A stretch of 64,000 nucleotides of DNA from Novosphingobium sp. Fuku2-ISO-50 (lineage in GTDB: Bacteria; Pseudomonadota; Alphaproteobacteria; Sphingomonadales; Sphingomonadaceae), in NCBI RefSeq assembly GCF_001519055.1, contig NZ_KQ954297.1:45776-109775 (forward strand). Direction: 5' to 3'. The translations under genes were made by a program, and so were the position numbers. The number at the start of each line of letters is the position of its first letter. The first letter of the stretch is position 1. The notes below the pieces were generated by a model. It ran no database searches. It saw only the letters and a program-made list of their open reading frames with translations, and had not been told where the DNA came from. Shown here piece after piece: positions 35,992 to 45,326 of this stretch.

Positions 35992-37212
35992 ATGCCTCCA
36001 TCCGATCCCAGCCATAGCTCGTTGCCGCCGCCCAACTCGCCGACCTCATCGGATTTCACGAACGAATCCGGCGCGGAAAGCGGCGTGGGCGAATATGCTT
36101 TGCGACGCCAGCAAGTCCGCCTGCAATCCTCGATCGTCCTGTTGCTGATGGCTGGTCTGGTACTGGCCCTGCCGTACATCCTGACGACGGGCGCGGTCGT
36201 GGTGCTGCCGCCGATCACCGCGCTCGTCCTGTCGATCGTGCTGTCGCCGCTGGCCGACCGGCTGACGCGGATCGGCATCCCCAATATGCTGGCCTCGTTC
36301 ATGGCGATCCTGGTAATGATCGGGATTATCATCGTCGCATTGGCGGTGATCCTGCAGCCGGCCTTCGAGATGGTAGACCAAGTCCCGGCGATGGCGCGCG
36401 AGACGGCCCGCCGCTTTGCCCAACTGCGCGAAAACTTTGCCTGGATCAGCGAATTCAACCGGCAGATCGCGCATATCGGCGGCCCATTGGTCGGCCAGCA
36501 GACACGGGTCGTCGCGCTGGCCGAGCCCTCGGTGATCGAACAACTCGCGCTGGCGACCCCGAGCGCTGCACTCGAAGTGCTGCTGACGATCCTGATGACC
36601 TTTTTCATGATCGAATCGCGCATTCGCATGCGACGGCGGCTGCTGGTCGAACGCGCCAACTTTTCGTCTTCAGTGCGCATCGCGCGGGTCATGCGCGACG
36701 TGCAGGATCGGGTGGCGAGCTACATCCTGACTGTGGCGCAGATCAATCTGGGCGTCGGGCTGATCGTCTATGCCGGCGCGCGCTATTTCGGCTTTTCTGC
36801 ACCGGTGATGTGGGGCGGGCTCGCCTTCGTGCTCAATTTCGTGCCCTATATGGGCCCGCTGACAATGGCTGGTCTGCTTGCGCTGGTCGGACTCGGCACA
36901 ACCAACACGGTGGCGCAAGGGCTGATTCCGGCGCTGTGTTTTCTTGTGCTGCACGCGACCGAGGCCAATCTGGTCACGCCGTCGATTCTGGGCGTGCGCT
37001 TTACGCTAAACCCGGTATCGATCCTGATCTCGTTCAGCTTTTTCACCTGGGTCTGGGGCGTGCTCGGCGCGCTGCTGTCGGTGCCGATCCTGTTGACCTT
37101 TTCGGCGCTGATCGATCATCTTGGCCGACCCAATCTGGTCGGGTTTCTGTTTGGCGAAACGTTGTTCGAACCCGGACGCCTGCACGATAGCGACGACGCC
37201 GAAACGGAGTGA
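35992..37212 (+). CDS. AI-2E family transporter (PerM-like)
   Basis: A 406-residue inner-membrane permease of the AI-2E/PerM superfamily. About seven or eight hydrophobic helices are visible; late ones include PVMWGGLAFVLNFVPYMGP and TPSILGVRFTLNPVSILISF, both family signatures. Substrates of members vary (autoinducer-2, small molecules, Na+), so no specific substrate is assigned. The ATG at 35992, six bases after AGGGAC, was chosen over an upstream ATG (35944). It is monocistronic, convergent with sodB across a strong hairpin. Confidence 0.85.
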   Translation: MPPSDPSHSSLPPPNSPTSSDFTNESGAESGVGEYALRRQQVRLQSSIVLLLMAGLVLALPYILTTGAVVVLPPITALVLSIVLSPLADRLTRIGIPNMLASFMAILVMIGIIIVALAVILQPAFEMVDQVPAMARETARRFAQLRENFAWISEFNRQIAHIGGPLVGQQTRVVALAEPSVIEQLALATPSAALEVLLTILMTFFMIESRIRMRRRLLVERANFSSSVRIARVMRDVQDRVASYILTVAQINLGVGLIVYAGARYFGFSAPVMWGGLAFVLNFVPYMGPLTMAGLLALVGLGTTNTVAQGLIPALCFLVLHATEANLVTPSILGVRFTLNPVSILISFSFFTWVWGVLGALLSVPILLTFSALIDHLGRPNLVGFLFGETLFEPGRLHDSDDAETE

Positions 37213-37214
37213 TG

Positions 37215-37251
37215 GCGCCGTCACCCGGGGGCGTTCCCCGGATGACGGCGC
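37215..37251. terminator. Bidirectional hairpin between convergent genes
   Basis: A 16-base stem (GCGCCGTCACCCGGGG with CCCCGGATGACGGCGC, one wobble pair) closes a five-base loop between the convergent AI-2E and sodB genes. No T-run follows in either direction, but position and stability fit a terminator for both. Confidence 0.65.
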
Positions 37252-37257
37252 AAAGGC

Positions 37258-37875
37258 TTATGCCGAAGGATAAGCCCAAAGCGAGCCGCGCGCGAAATTC
37301 TCGGCGGCGAAGGCCCAGTTCAGGTGCCCGTCGACAACCTTCTTGAGGTAGTCGGGGCGAACGTTCTTGTGATCGAGGTAATAGGCGTGTTCCCACAGGT
37401 CGATGACCAGCAGGGGATTGCCCGACAATTCGGCATAGCTCGCCGCGTCATGGGTCTGTTCGACCGACAGCTTGCCGTCCTTGGCAACCAGCCAGACCCA
37501 GCCCGATGCAAAATGTCCGGTGCCCTGCGCGACCAGTTCGGCCTTGAGCGCATCGAGCGAGCCGAACGAGGCGTCGATCGCGGCGGCGAGCGCGCCTTCG
37601 GGGGTCTGCGCGGTGGTGCTCAGGCTGTACCAGTAGAAACCGTGGTTCCAGGTCTGTGCGCTGTTGTTGAACAGGCCCTTGTTGCCGGTCGCAATCGCGG
37701 CGGCAACGATGTCTTCCAGGCTTTTGCCCGCAAGGTCGGTGCCTTCGATCGCGGTGTTGGTGCGATCGACATAAGTGCGGTGATGCTTGCCATGGTGGGT
37801 CTGCAGCGTGGTCGCCGAAATGACCGGCGCCAGCGCGTCGTCGGCATAAGGCAGCGGGGAAAGGATGATGGCCAT
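37258..37875 (-). CDS. sodB: Superoxide dismutase, Fe/Mn type
   Basis: Cytoplasmic enzyme dismutating superoxide; 205 aa, standard length. Metal-ligand contexts are visible: LQTHHGKHHRTYV (His), NHGFYWYSL (His), and LLVIDLWEHAYYLDHKN (Asp and His). The sequence resembles iron-type SODs of alphaproteobacteria, though Fe versus Mn cannot be fixed by eye. It stands alone on the minus strand, with the strong hairpin at 37215-37251 just beyond its stop acting as likely terminator. Confidence 0.95.
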   Translation of the reverse strand: MAIILSPLPYADDALAPVISATTLQTHHGKHHRTYVDRTNTAIEGTDLAGKSLEDIVAAAIATGNKGLFNNSAQTWNHGFYWYSLSTTAQTPEGALAAAIDASFGSLDALKAELVAQGTGHFASGWVWLVAKDGKLSVEQTHDAASYAELSGNPLLVIDLWEHAYYLDHKNVRPDYLKKVVDGHLNWAFAAENFARGSLWAYPSA

Positions 37876-38003
37876 ATTCGCTCCGTGGGATTTGCCCCCG
37901 ATGGGAATCGAGGGCGGGTGATCGGTTGGCTTGTGAGCTGCCGTACCCGTTATGTGCGAGTTTTCCAGACGGAATTTTCAATGAGCGCGTGAGAGGAACA
38001 CGA

Positions 38004-39353
38004 TCACGACGGATCGCGGGCGAAACGGTCGACCGCAGCGGTCACTGCAACGTCGAACGTGACATTGCCCAGCGTACGCATCAGATCGGGCACGACTTCG
38101 ACCGCGACCAGCAAGGCCAGCGGCGCGACCGGCACCCCCATCGCCAGCGCGATCGGCCCGACCGAGGCGATAAAGCTGATCGTGCCGGGCAGGCTGACCG
38201 AGCTGAGCGACACAAGTATGGCCATGACAAAGCCCGAAACCATTGCCCCCGCGCTCAGCGGAACCCCGTACCAGTGCGCGACATAGACCACGACGGCCAG
38301 ATTCATCGCCGGGCTGGTCGCACGAAACAGCGCAACCGCCAGCGGCAGCACAAATTCGGCAGTCGAGGCGCGCAAGCCCAGCCGTTCGCAGGCGCCCAGC
38401 ATCGCCGGCAACGAGGCAAGCGAGCTTTGCGTCGACAGCGCAAAGATCTGTACCGGCACGAGATCGCGGACAAACCGCCCCAGCGGCTGGCGCGCGATCA
38501 GCGCCGCGAACGGATAGGCCGCCAGCCAGACCACCGTCCCCGACGCGGTCACCACAACGATATAATGCGCCAGTGCACCAACCGCCGCCGGCCCGCTTTT
38601 CGCCGCGACCGTCAGGCTGAGCGCGAGAACGCCGATCGGCGCCAGCGCCAGCACCCAGCCGATCACCACCAGCATGGCGCCCGCCAGCCCGGCAAAGAAC
38701 AACGCGATCAAGTCGCGCTGCACCGGCGCCAGTCGCGTGACCGCCAGCGCAAACACGCTCATGAACAGGATCAGCGGCAGCATGTGGTCGTTCGCTGCGG
38801 CATCGAGGACATTGCTCGGCACGATCGAGCGCAGATAATCGGCAACCCCCGGCAAGCTGCTCGGCACAGCGCCACCAAGGCTCGCCCGCAAGGCCGCCGC
38901 CGCGCTTTCGGGCACCGGGACCAGCGCCAGCAGGAACGTGGGCACGCTCAACGCCACCAGCGCGGCAAACGCCAGCACGGCAAGAAACCAGCCCAGGCTG
39001 CGCCGCGCCATACCGCCCGCACTGGCAGTCCGCACCGTCTGGAATACCCCGGTAAAGATCAGCGCGGCGACCAGCGGCACGATCGTCCCTTGCAGCGCGC
39101 GCAGCCACAGTTCCCCGACCGGCCCCGCCACCGCCAGAACCCCCGGCATCGCACGGGGCGCGACGAACGCCAGCGACAAGCCCCCGCCCAGCCCGATCGT
39201 CAGCGCTGCAAACGTCCAGCCCGCCGGCACTTGCGCGATCGATGGCAGGACCAGCCCGCCGGCATTCCCAAGGGCAGACCCGATGGGATCAGGGGCAGAC
39301 ACGATCGGGTCGGAGGCGAGAGGCGCGTTGCCTTGGGCGTCAGTCTGGTTCAT
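38004..39353 (-). CDS. Dicarboxylate/amino acid:cation symporter family protein (DAACS)
   Basis: A 449-residue inner-membrane secondary transporter of the DctA/GltP type. Features include WLRALQGTIVPLVAALIFTGV, the serine-containing re-entrant loop region (VQIFALSTQSSLASLPAML), and helix regions SPAMNLAVVVYVAHW and SVSLPGTISFIASVGPIALA that match substrate and cation-binding loops. The N-terminal 45 residues are an extra low-similarity segment. The substrate (glutamate, aspartate, C4-dicarboxylate) is not assigned. It is divergent from glmM across about 85 bases. Confidence 0.85.
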   Translation of the reverse strand: MNQTDAQGNAPLASDPIVSAPDPIGSALGNAGGLVLPSIAQVPAGWTFAALTIGLGGGLSLAFVAPRAMPGVLAVAGPVGELWLRALQGTIVPLVAALIFTGVFQTVRTASAGGMARRSLGWFLAVLAFAALVALSVPTFLLALVPVPESAAAALRASLGGAVPSSLPGVADYLRSIVPSNVLDAAANDHMLPLILFMSVFALAVTRLAPVQRDLIALFFAGLAGAMLVVIGWVLALAPIGVLALSLTVAAKSGPAAVGALAHYIVVVTASGTVVWLAAYPFAALIARQPLGRFVRDLVPVQIFALSTQSSLASLPAMLGACERLGLRASTAEFVLPLAVALFRATSPAMNLAVVVYVAHWYGVPLSAGAMVSGFVMAILVSLSSVSLPGTISFIASVGPIALAMGVPVAPLALLVAVEVVPDLMRTLGNVTFDVAVTAAVDRFARDPS

Positions 39354-39438
39354 GCGCTGGTTAACTTAGTCGTGTTAGGCGCGCTGGCAATCGTCACGGC
39401 GTGTTTTGCACCGGGCAGGACTTCAAGAGGGTTTGAGC

Positions 39439-40776
39439 ATGGGGCGCAAGTTCTTCGGCACCGACGGTATTCGGGGCCGCACCAATGCAGGGGTGATGAC
39501 CGCCGCAACAGCGATGAAAGTCGGGCAGGCCGCCGGAACCTATTTCCAGCGCGGCGAACATCGCCATCGCGTGGTGATCGGCAAGGACACCCGGCTGTCG
39601 GGCTATATGTTGGAAAACGCGATGACCGCGGGTTTCACCAGCGTCGGCATGGATGTCGTGCTGCTGGGGCCGATGCCGACGCCGGCCATCGCGCTGCTGA
39701 CCCGCGAAATGCGTGCCGATGTCGGCGTGATGATTTCGGCCAGCCACAACCCGTTTGAAGACAACGGGATCAAGCTGTTCGGTCCCGACGGTTTCAAGCT
39801 GTCGGATGAAGACGAACTGGCGATCGAAGCGATGCTCGAAGAGGAACTGCCCCTAGCCGCAGCCGAGGAAGTCGGTCGCGCGCGGCGCATCGATGATGCC
39901 CGCGGACGCTATATTCACGCGGTCAAGGCCAGCCTGCCGCACGATGTCCGGCTCGACGGCCTGCGCATCGTGCTCGATTGCGCCAATGGGGCGGCCTATC
40001 AGGTGGCGCCCTCGGTCCTGTGGGAACTGGGTGCCGAAGTGATTGCGATCGGGGTCGAACCCAATGGCAAGAACATCAACCTGGGGGTTGGATCGACTCA
40101 TCTCGACGCGATCAAGGCGAAAGTGCGCGAAGTGCGCGCCGATATCGGCATCGCGCTTGATGGCGATGCCGATCGGCTGATCGTCGTCGATGAAAAGAGT
40201 CACACGGTCGACGGTGACCAGATCATGGCCCTGATCGGCAGTCGGCTGGCTGAGCAAGGGCAATTGCGCGGCGGCGGCGTGGTCGCCACGGTCATGTCCA
40301 ACCTCGGGCTCGAACGCTTTCTGCAATCGCGCGGAATCGAGCTTGTGCGCACGGCCGTCGGCGACCGCCATGTGCTCGAAAAAATGCGCAGCGGCGGCTA
40401 CAACGTCGGCGGGGAACAGTCCGGCCACATGATCCTGGCCGACTACAGCACCACGGGCGACGGGACGATCGCGGCGCTCCAGGTGCTGGCGGCGCTGGTC
40501 GCCAGCGGCAAACCGGCGAGCGAGACACTGCACCTGTTCGATCCGGTGCCGCAAATCCTGCGCAATGTCCGCTTCGCGGGCGGCAAGCCGCTTGAAGACG
40601 AGACGGTCAAGACGGTCATCGCCGACGCGGAAGCCGAACTTGCCGGCAAGGGTCGCCTCGTGATCCGTCCTTCCGGGACCGAACCGGTGATCCGGGTGAT
40701 GGCCGAAGGTGACGACGCCGGGCAAGTTGCCGCCGTGGTCGAACGGATTTGCGCCGCCGTGCGCAAGGCGACATGA
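39439..40776 (+). CDS. glmM: Phosphoglucosamine mutase
   Basis: Converts glucosamine-6-phosphate to glucosamine-1-phosphate for UDP-GlcNAc synthesis; 445 aa, normal length. Motifs: [33 protein letters not shown] (active-site phosphoserine), [12 protein letters not shown] (metal binding), GGEQSGHMI and [12 protein letters not shown] (phosphate binding). The ATG at 39439 follows AAGAGGG; the upstream frame extension is not conserved. Single plus-strand gene. It feeds peptidoglycan and LPS and is not necessarily part of the EPS system. Confidence 0.96.
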   Translation: MGRKFFGTDGIRGRTNAGVMTAATAMKVGQAAGTYFQRGEHRHRVVIGKDTRLSGYMLENAMTAGFTSVGMDVVLLGPMPTPAIALLTREMRADVGVMISASHNPFEDNGIKLFGPDGFKLSDEDELAIEAMLEEELPLAAAEEVGRARRIDDARGRYIHAVKASLPHDVRLDGLRIVLDCANGAAYQVAPSVLWELGAEVIAIGVEPNGKNINLGVGSTHLDAIKAKVREVRADIGIALDGDADRLIVVDEKSHTVDGDQIMALIGSRLAEQGQLRGGGVVATVMSNLGLERFLQSRGIELVRTAVGDRHVLEKMRSGGYNVGGEQSGHMILADYSTTGDGTIAALQVLAALVASGKPASETLHLFDPVPQILRNVRFAGGKPLEDETVKTVIADAEAELAGKGRLVIRPSGTEPVIRVMAEGDDAGQVAAVVERICAAVRKAT

Positions 40777-41194
40777 TGGTTCACCAACTATGGCCGGTTA
40801 CGCCGTTACGGCAGGCAAGGCACCGTTGACCGCGCGCCACTTGCCGCAACGACGCGCCCGGTCATACAAATGCCTTGCCACACCGCTAGGGCACACCGTA
40901 TGATTGCCTCATTATTCGCGCTGTAGGGGCCAGCGCAGATCATTTGGCACACTTCAAGCTTTAAGTGGGTGGCGCGGGGAAGCAATTACATGATGGCGTT
41001 GCACCAACGACTTCTACCGGGTGATCGCACTAAAAGTCGCAATCCGGGTATTACTCCTATCCGGAAATGGAGCATCATCCCGACGGTGCAGGACAGGTTC
41101 TGTGAGCGGCAATCCGGCCCCGCGTGGTGTGTAGCGCGAATTCTGCCAGGATTGTACGGTCTCCGCGCAATTCAGGCTGGAGACAGGATCAATC
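40777..41194. other. Gene-free interval downstream of glmM
   Basis: About 420 bases with no supported gene; short open frames here have no resemblance to known proteins. Inverted copies GGCAAGGCA (about 40815) and TGCCTTGCC (about 40872) are separated by about 50 bases. The last 100 bases probably carry the promoter for the following glycosyltransferase; AGGATC lies shortly before its TTG start. No terminator was recognised. Confidence 0.4.
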
Positions 41195-42373
41195 TTGGAA
41201 TCTGATACTCCCGAACACCTGCCCCGCCAGGTCGACCAACCGAATTTTAGCGATACACCTATGACAACCCACAATTATTCGGTTCTTCTCGTGGGGAATT
41301 ACGCGTCCGATAACCAACAATCGATGCTGCGCTTCACCGCCACATTGGCCGAAAATCTGCAACGACTCGGCGTCAAGGTCGTCGTCACGCGCCCGCCGAT
41401 GGTGTTCGGCAGGATCGCCCGCGACAAGCCGCGCTTGAAAAAGCTGGCCGGCTATTTCGACAAGTTTGTGCTGTTTCCGCTGATGCTGCTGAAATCGGCC
41501 CGCGCGCACCGTGTGGTACACATAGCCGATCAATCCAATGCGCTCTATCTGCCGGTCATCGGCGCGCACAAGACCATCCTCACCTGTCACGATCTGTTCG
41601 CTGTCCGCATGGCGCTCGGCGAATATTCGCAAAACCGCGGCACGATGCGGGGCGGGATTCTGCAACGGCTCAACTTGCGTGGATTGCGTCGTTTGCGGCA
41701 TGTCACAACTGTTTCCGCTGCGACTTCGGATGATTTTTTCAGGATCGCCGGAAAAGACGCAACGCTGACTCTGATCCCCAACGCGCTTGATCCCAGATTC
41801 CAGGGGGCACCATCCCCGCTCGCCCGGCAATCGCCCCCGGCAGCCCCCTATTTCCTGCATCTGGGCAACAACAATTTTTACAAGAACCGCCCCGGGGTTG
41901 TCCGGCTGTTCGGTGAACTTGCCCGGTTCAACATGTTTTCGGAGCACCGCCTGGTCCTGGCCGGCAAAATGCCCGATGGCGATCTGCAGGACGAAATCGA
42001 CCGCAGCCCGGTGCGCGATCGTATCGATGTGCGCGTCAATCTGACCGACGAGGACGTGCATTCGCTTTACGCCGGAGCCGAGGCTTTGCTGTTCATTTCG
42101 CTGGCCGAAGGCTTTGGCTGGCCGATCATCGAAGCGCAGGCCAGCGGCTGCCTTGTCGTCACCAGCGATCGCGAACCGATGCGCAGCGTGGCCGGCGACG
42201 GTGCAATACTGGTCGATCCGGAAAATCCGGCTCAGGCTGCCGCCGCCATCGCGGCGGCACACGAGGACTTTGTCCGGATCCGCGAACAAGGCTCCGCCAA
42301 TGCCGAAACCTATTCGTCCGACATGATTTTCCCCCGCTATCTCGATGTGTACCGGGAAGTCGTTTCCGGCTAG
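41195..42373 (+). CDS. Stand-alone glycosyltransferase family 4 protein
   Basis: A 392-residue GT-B enzyme outside the main EPS locus. Features: NYSVLLVGNYASDNQQSMLRF at the N-terminus, VHIADQSNALYLP, a PYFLHLGNNNFYKNRPGVVR start of the donor domain, and LLFISLAEGFGWPIIEAQASG with the paired glutamates. The TTG at 41195 has AGGAT nearby; the ATG at 41261 is the main alternative and matches where the family fold begins. It is flanked by glmM and the DUF1272 gene. It may add a sugar to LPS or to the EPS; the acceptor is unknown. Confidence 0.85.
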   Translation: MESDTPEHLPRQVDQPNFSDTPMTTHNYSVLLVGNYASDNQQSMLRFTATLAENLQRLGVKVVVTRPPMVFGRIARDKPRLKKLAGYFDKFVLFPLMLLKSARAHRVVHIADQSNALYLPVIGAHKTILTCHDLFAVRMALGEYSQNRGTMRGGILQRLNLRGLRRLRHVTTVSAATSDDFFRIAGKDATLTLIPNALDPRFQGAPSPLARQSPPAAPYFLHLGNNNFYKNRPGVVRLFGELARFNMFSEHRLVLAGKMPDGDLQDEIDRSPVRDRIDVRVNLTDEDVHSLYAGAEALLFISLAEGFGWPIIEAQASGCLVVTSDREPMRSVAGDGAILVDPENPAQAAAAIAAAHEDFVRIREQGSANAETYSSDMIFPRYLDVYREVVSG

Positions 42374-42446
42374 ACAGGGCTTCAGAACAAGCGGCACCGG
42401 CCCCCCGCCTACAACGACGCCAGCCCTACAACGACGAGTCCCTTCC

Positions 42447-42668
42447 ATGCTCGAAATGCGCCCCGATTGCGAACGTTGCGGAACAGATCTTCCCGCCGAA
42501 GCCCCCGGCGCTTTCATCTGCTCGTTCGAATGCACGTTCTGCACCGAGTGCGCCGACGTGCTTGACGATCGGTGCCCCAATTGCGGCGGCGAGTTGACGG
42601 ACCGACCGACCCGCACCATCGCACTGCAGGCGCAGCACCCGCCCTCGGCGCGGCGACACCGGTCATGA
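42447..42668 (+). CDS. DUF1272 family small cysteine-rich protein
   Basis: A 73-residue protein matching the DUF1272 family: MLEMRPDCERCGTDLP, then FICSFECTFCTECADVL and CPNCGGEL. Four CxxC-type cysteine pairs suggest binding of one or two zinc ions. Function is unknown. The gene overlaps the thiD start as ATGA, so the two are translationally coupled; association with thiamine metabolism is possible by position only. Confidence 0.88.
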   Translation: MLEMRPDCERCGTDLPAEAPGAFICSFECTFCTECADVLDDRCPNCGGELTDRPTRTIALQAQHPPSARRHRS

Positions 42669-43438
42669 TCACGGCGCAACCGCCGAGAATTCTGTCAATT
42701 GCAGGCTCCGATTCCAGCGGTGGCGCGGGAATTCAGGCCGACATCAAGACGATCACCGTACTTGGCGGCTACGCCATGACCGCCCTGACCGCCCTGACCG
42801 CGCAGAACACGTGCGGTGTCGCCATGGTCGATGCCGTCAGTCCAGCGATGGTCGCAGCGCAGATCAATGCCTGCATTGACGACATCGGCGTCGATGCGGT
42901 CAAGATCGGCATGCTGGGATCGCCCGCGATTGCCGAAGTAGTGGCGCAAGCACTGGAAACGCTGCGCGTCCCGATCGTGTTCGACCCGGTGATGATCGCC
43001 ACCAGCGGCGCGACGCTGGCCGATGGCGCCACCATCGCTGCCTTTGAGCGGTTGATGGCGCTGGCAACGCTGACCACGCCGAATGTGGCCGAATTGGCCG
43101 CGCTGGGCGGGGATTCCGGGATGCGCGCGCGCGGGATCGCCTATCTGGCCAAAGGCGGCGACAGCGAAGGCGTCGACGTGATCGACCGACTGGTCCGGCC
43201 CGGTACTGACGATCTGGTGTGGACGGCGCCGCGCATCGTCACCCGCCATACCCATGGCACCGGCTGCACATTATCGAGCGCCATCGCCACCCGACTAGGC
43301 GCGGGCGCACCGATCGAACAGGCTGTGGCGGATGCGCGGGCGCTGGTGCGTGCAGCCCTGCTTGCCGCCCCCGGTCTCGGAAAAGGGCATGGGCCGCTCG
43401 GCCACGCGGCGCTTGCCCGGTCATGGCCCTGCGGATGA
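42665..43438 (+). CDS. thiD: Hydroxymethylpyrimidine/phosphomethylpyrimidine kinase
   Basis: Phosphorylates HMP and HMP-P in thiamine biosynthesis; 257 aa, ribokinase fold. Motifs: ILSIAGSDSSGGAGIQADIK (substrate loop), GGYAMTALTALTAQNT, VFDPVMIATSGATL, LTTPNVAELAALGG, and RHTHGTGCTLSSAIA with the GTGC anion hole and catalytic region. The start at 42665 overlaps DUF1272 (ATGA), and its stop overlaps the following peptidase ATG (ATGA), giving a three-gene coupled operon. No TPP riboswitch was seen upstream. Confidence 0.95.
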   Translation: MITAQPPRILSIAGSDSSGGAGIQADIKTITVLGGYAMTALTALTAQNTCGVAMVDAVSPAMVAAQINACIDDIGVDAVKIGMLGSPAIAEVVAQALETLRVPIVFDPVMIATSGATLADGATIAAFERLMALATLTTPNVAELAALGGDSGMRARGIAYLAKGGDSEGVDVIDRLVRPGTDDLVWTAPRIVTRHTHGTGCTLSSAIATRLGAGAPIEQAVADARALVRAALLAAPGLGKGHGPLGHAALARSWPCG

Positions 43439-44385
43439 CGCGCAACGCCGTGCGTCGCGCCATCGCCTGGATCGTGGCTCTCGCTGCGGCTCAGCTGCTG
43501 GTGAACGGCACCGCGATTGCGCAACCCGTCGACGATCTTGAACGTGACGACAGCCTGGTTCTGTCGATCGCATGGCGGTTGCAGACTGCAAACGCGGCCT
43601 ATTGCGCCAGAACGACGACAGCCACAGGCATCCAGCTGCAAGACACCGCCGTTTTTGCAGATCCGGCGGCAGCGCGCGCCGCCTATGGCCTCTCCGGTGA
43701 CATTTTCATCGGCGCCTTGGCCTTGACCGGCCCCGGCACGGCGGCGGGCCTGACTGTCAACACGACCGTTGCGGCGATCGACGGCAAACCGCTCGCCGCG
43801 ATCCCCGCGCCGTCGCCGCGTACACCCTTCGCACGCCTCGCCCGCGTACAGGCCATGCTCGATGATGCCTCGGCGCGCGACGGCGCGGTCATTCTGACGA
43901 CCGGCGATGGCCGCGTCATCCCGGTATCCGCCATACCGGCATGCCACGTCACGGTGGAAGTCGATGACGGCAGGAATTATGCCCGGTCAGTGCGCGATGA
44001 AATCTGGATCGGTCGGCGTCATATTGCCGAAACCGGCGGCGATCATGATCTGCTCGCCGCGATGATTGCGCACGAAATGGCGCATGCTGTGCTCGATCAT
44101 CAGGCGATCCTGATCGCTGGCCACGGCTCCACCGCTGTCGCCCTTCACACAGAGCACGAAGCGGATCGCCTTTCGGTCTGGTTGCTGGCCAACGCCGGTT
44201 TTCCGCCCGAAGCCGCGATCAATTATCAGCGCACGGTCATGGCCCGTCACCAGGGCTTTCTGGCCATCGACCCCACCCATGGCAACTGGCGCGAGCGTGC
44301 GCGAATTATCGCAGACGAGCGCGCGGCTCTCATGGCGGCACCCGACGGAGACTGGGCGCACCATTTCCGGCGCGAGACCGAATGA
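43435..44385 (+). CDS. Secreted M48-like zinc metallopeptidase
   Basis: A 316-residue exported protein. A signal peptide (AIAWIVALAAAQLLVNGTAIAQ) is followed by a PDZ-like region (GALALTGPGTAAGLTVNTTVAAIDGKPL), then the zinc motif MIAHEMAHAVLDH (HExxH) and EHEADRLSVWLLANAGF (ExxxD, third ligand) as in M48 proteases. It probably acts in the periplasm. Translation starts at ATG 43435, overlapping the thiD stop. The PDZ-like stretch before the catalytic part is unusual for M48 members but is seen only by pattern. Substrate unknown. Confidence 0.8.
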   Translation: MTRNAVRRAIAWIVALAAAQLLVNGTAIAQPVDDLERDDSLVLSIAWRLQTANAAYCARTTTATGIQLQDTAVFADPAAARAAYGLSGDIFIGALALTGPGTAAGLTVNTTVAAIDGKPLAAIPAPSPRTPFARLARVQAMLDDASARDGAVILTTGDGRVIPVSAIPACHVTVEVDDGRNYARSVRDEIWIGRRHIAETGGDHDLLAAMIAHEMAHAVLDHQAILIAGHGSTAVALHTEHEADRLSVWLLANAGFPPEAAINYQRTVMARHQGFLAIDPTHGNWRERARIIADERAALMAAPDGDWAHHFRRETE

Positions 44386-44395
44386 CGCCCAGCCG

Positions 44396-45298
44396 TCAGT
44401 CCCCGGTTTCCAATGCATAGAAATCGACGATCTTCGCCCAGCCTTCTTCGGCGGTTTCGACCCGGTGGAACAAGTCGAGATCGTCGAAGCCGATCAGCCC
44501 TTCCTCGGCGATCGCCTGAAAATTGATCACGCGATCCCAATAATCGCCGCCGTAAAGCAGGACCGGGATCGGCTGCAGCTTGCCGGTCTGAATCAGCGTC
44601 AGCAGCTCGAAGAATTCGTCGAATGTGCCAAACCCGCCGGGAAACACCGCAACGGCGCGCGCGCGCAGCAGAAAATGCATCTTGCGCAGCGCGAAATAGT
44701 GAAACTGAAACGACAAGTGCGGCGTGACGAAGCGGTTGGGCTTCTGTTCGTGGCGCAGCGTGATGTTGAGCCCGATGGTTTCCGCCCCGGCCTCCGCCGC
44801 GCCCCGGTTGGCCGCTTCCATGATCGACGGGCCCCCGCCCGAACAGACGACGAAGTGGCGATGCCCCCTGTCCCCATTGTTGGTGCCGACGATTCCGGCA
44901 TTCGCGGCAAGCGAAGCGAGCCGCCGCGCTTCTTCGTAATAGCGTGATTTGGCCACCAGCCGCTCGGCAATGGCGCGCGCCTGGGGCGTGGTTGCCGCAT
45001 CGAGCGTGGCCTGGGCATGGTCCGGCTCCGGGATACGCGCCGAGCCATAGATCACCAGGGTCGACGCGATCTCCGCTTCATCCAGCAGCATTTCGGGTTT
45101 GAGCAGTTCGAGCTGAAACCGCACCGGGCGCAGTTCCTGCCGCAACAGGAAATCGGTGTCGCGAAATGCAAGGCGATAGGCCGGATCCTGCTGCTGCGGC
45201 GAAACGCGGGGGTGGCTTTCGACAAAGCCTGCTTCCTGTTCGGCCTGATAGAAACGCTGATGCGCCAGCGCTGACGGCGTCTTGATGTTCTCGTTCAT
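44396..45298 (-). CDS. LOG family (TIGR00730-type) Rossmann-fold protein
   Basis: A 300-residue protein of the LOG family, whose characterised members hydrolyse cytokinin riboside 5'-monophosphate or other nucleotides to free base and ribose phosphate. It shows GSARIPEP, VVCSGGGPSIMEAANRGA and AVFPGGFGTFDEFFELLTL (the PGGxGTxxE active-site motif). Start 45298 (MNENIKTPSALAH) replaces a longer frame with no similarity. It lies 28 bases behind regA on the same strand and may be transcribed with it. Confidence 0.9.
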   Translation of the reverse strand: MNENIKTPSALAHQRFYQAEQEAGFVESHPRVSPQQQDPAYRLAFRDTDFLLRQELRPVRFQLELLKPEMLLDEAEIASTLVIYGSARIPEPDHAQATLDAATTPQARAIAERLVAKSRYYEEARRLASLAANAGIVGTNNGDRGHRHFVVCSGGGPSIMEAANRGAAEAGAETIGLNITLRHEQKPNRFVTPHLSFQFHYFALRKMHFLLRARAVAVFPGGFGTFDEFFELLTLIQTGKLQPIPVLLYGGDYWDRVINFQAIAEEGLIGFDDLDLFHRVETAEEGWAKIVDFYALETGD

Positions 45299-45326
45299 GC
45301 GGACCTTGTTGCCACGTGTTCCCCGC

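Noticed and set aside
40969..41205. Small plus-strand frame of 78 codons before the glycosyltransferase
   Set aside because: No family resemblance and codon use unlike neighbouring genes; overlaps the likely promoter and the start of the glycosyltransferase.
42300..42670. TPP riboswitch upstream of thiD
   Set aside because: No THI-element sequence pattern is visible, and thiD is coupled to the upstream DUF1272 gene, leaving no leader.
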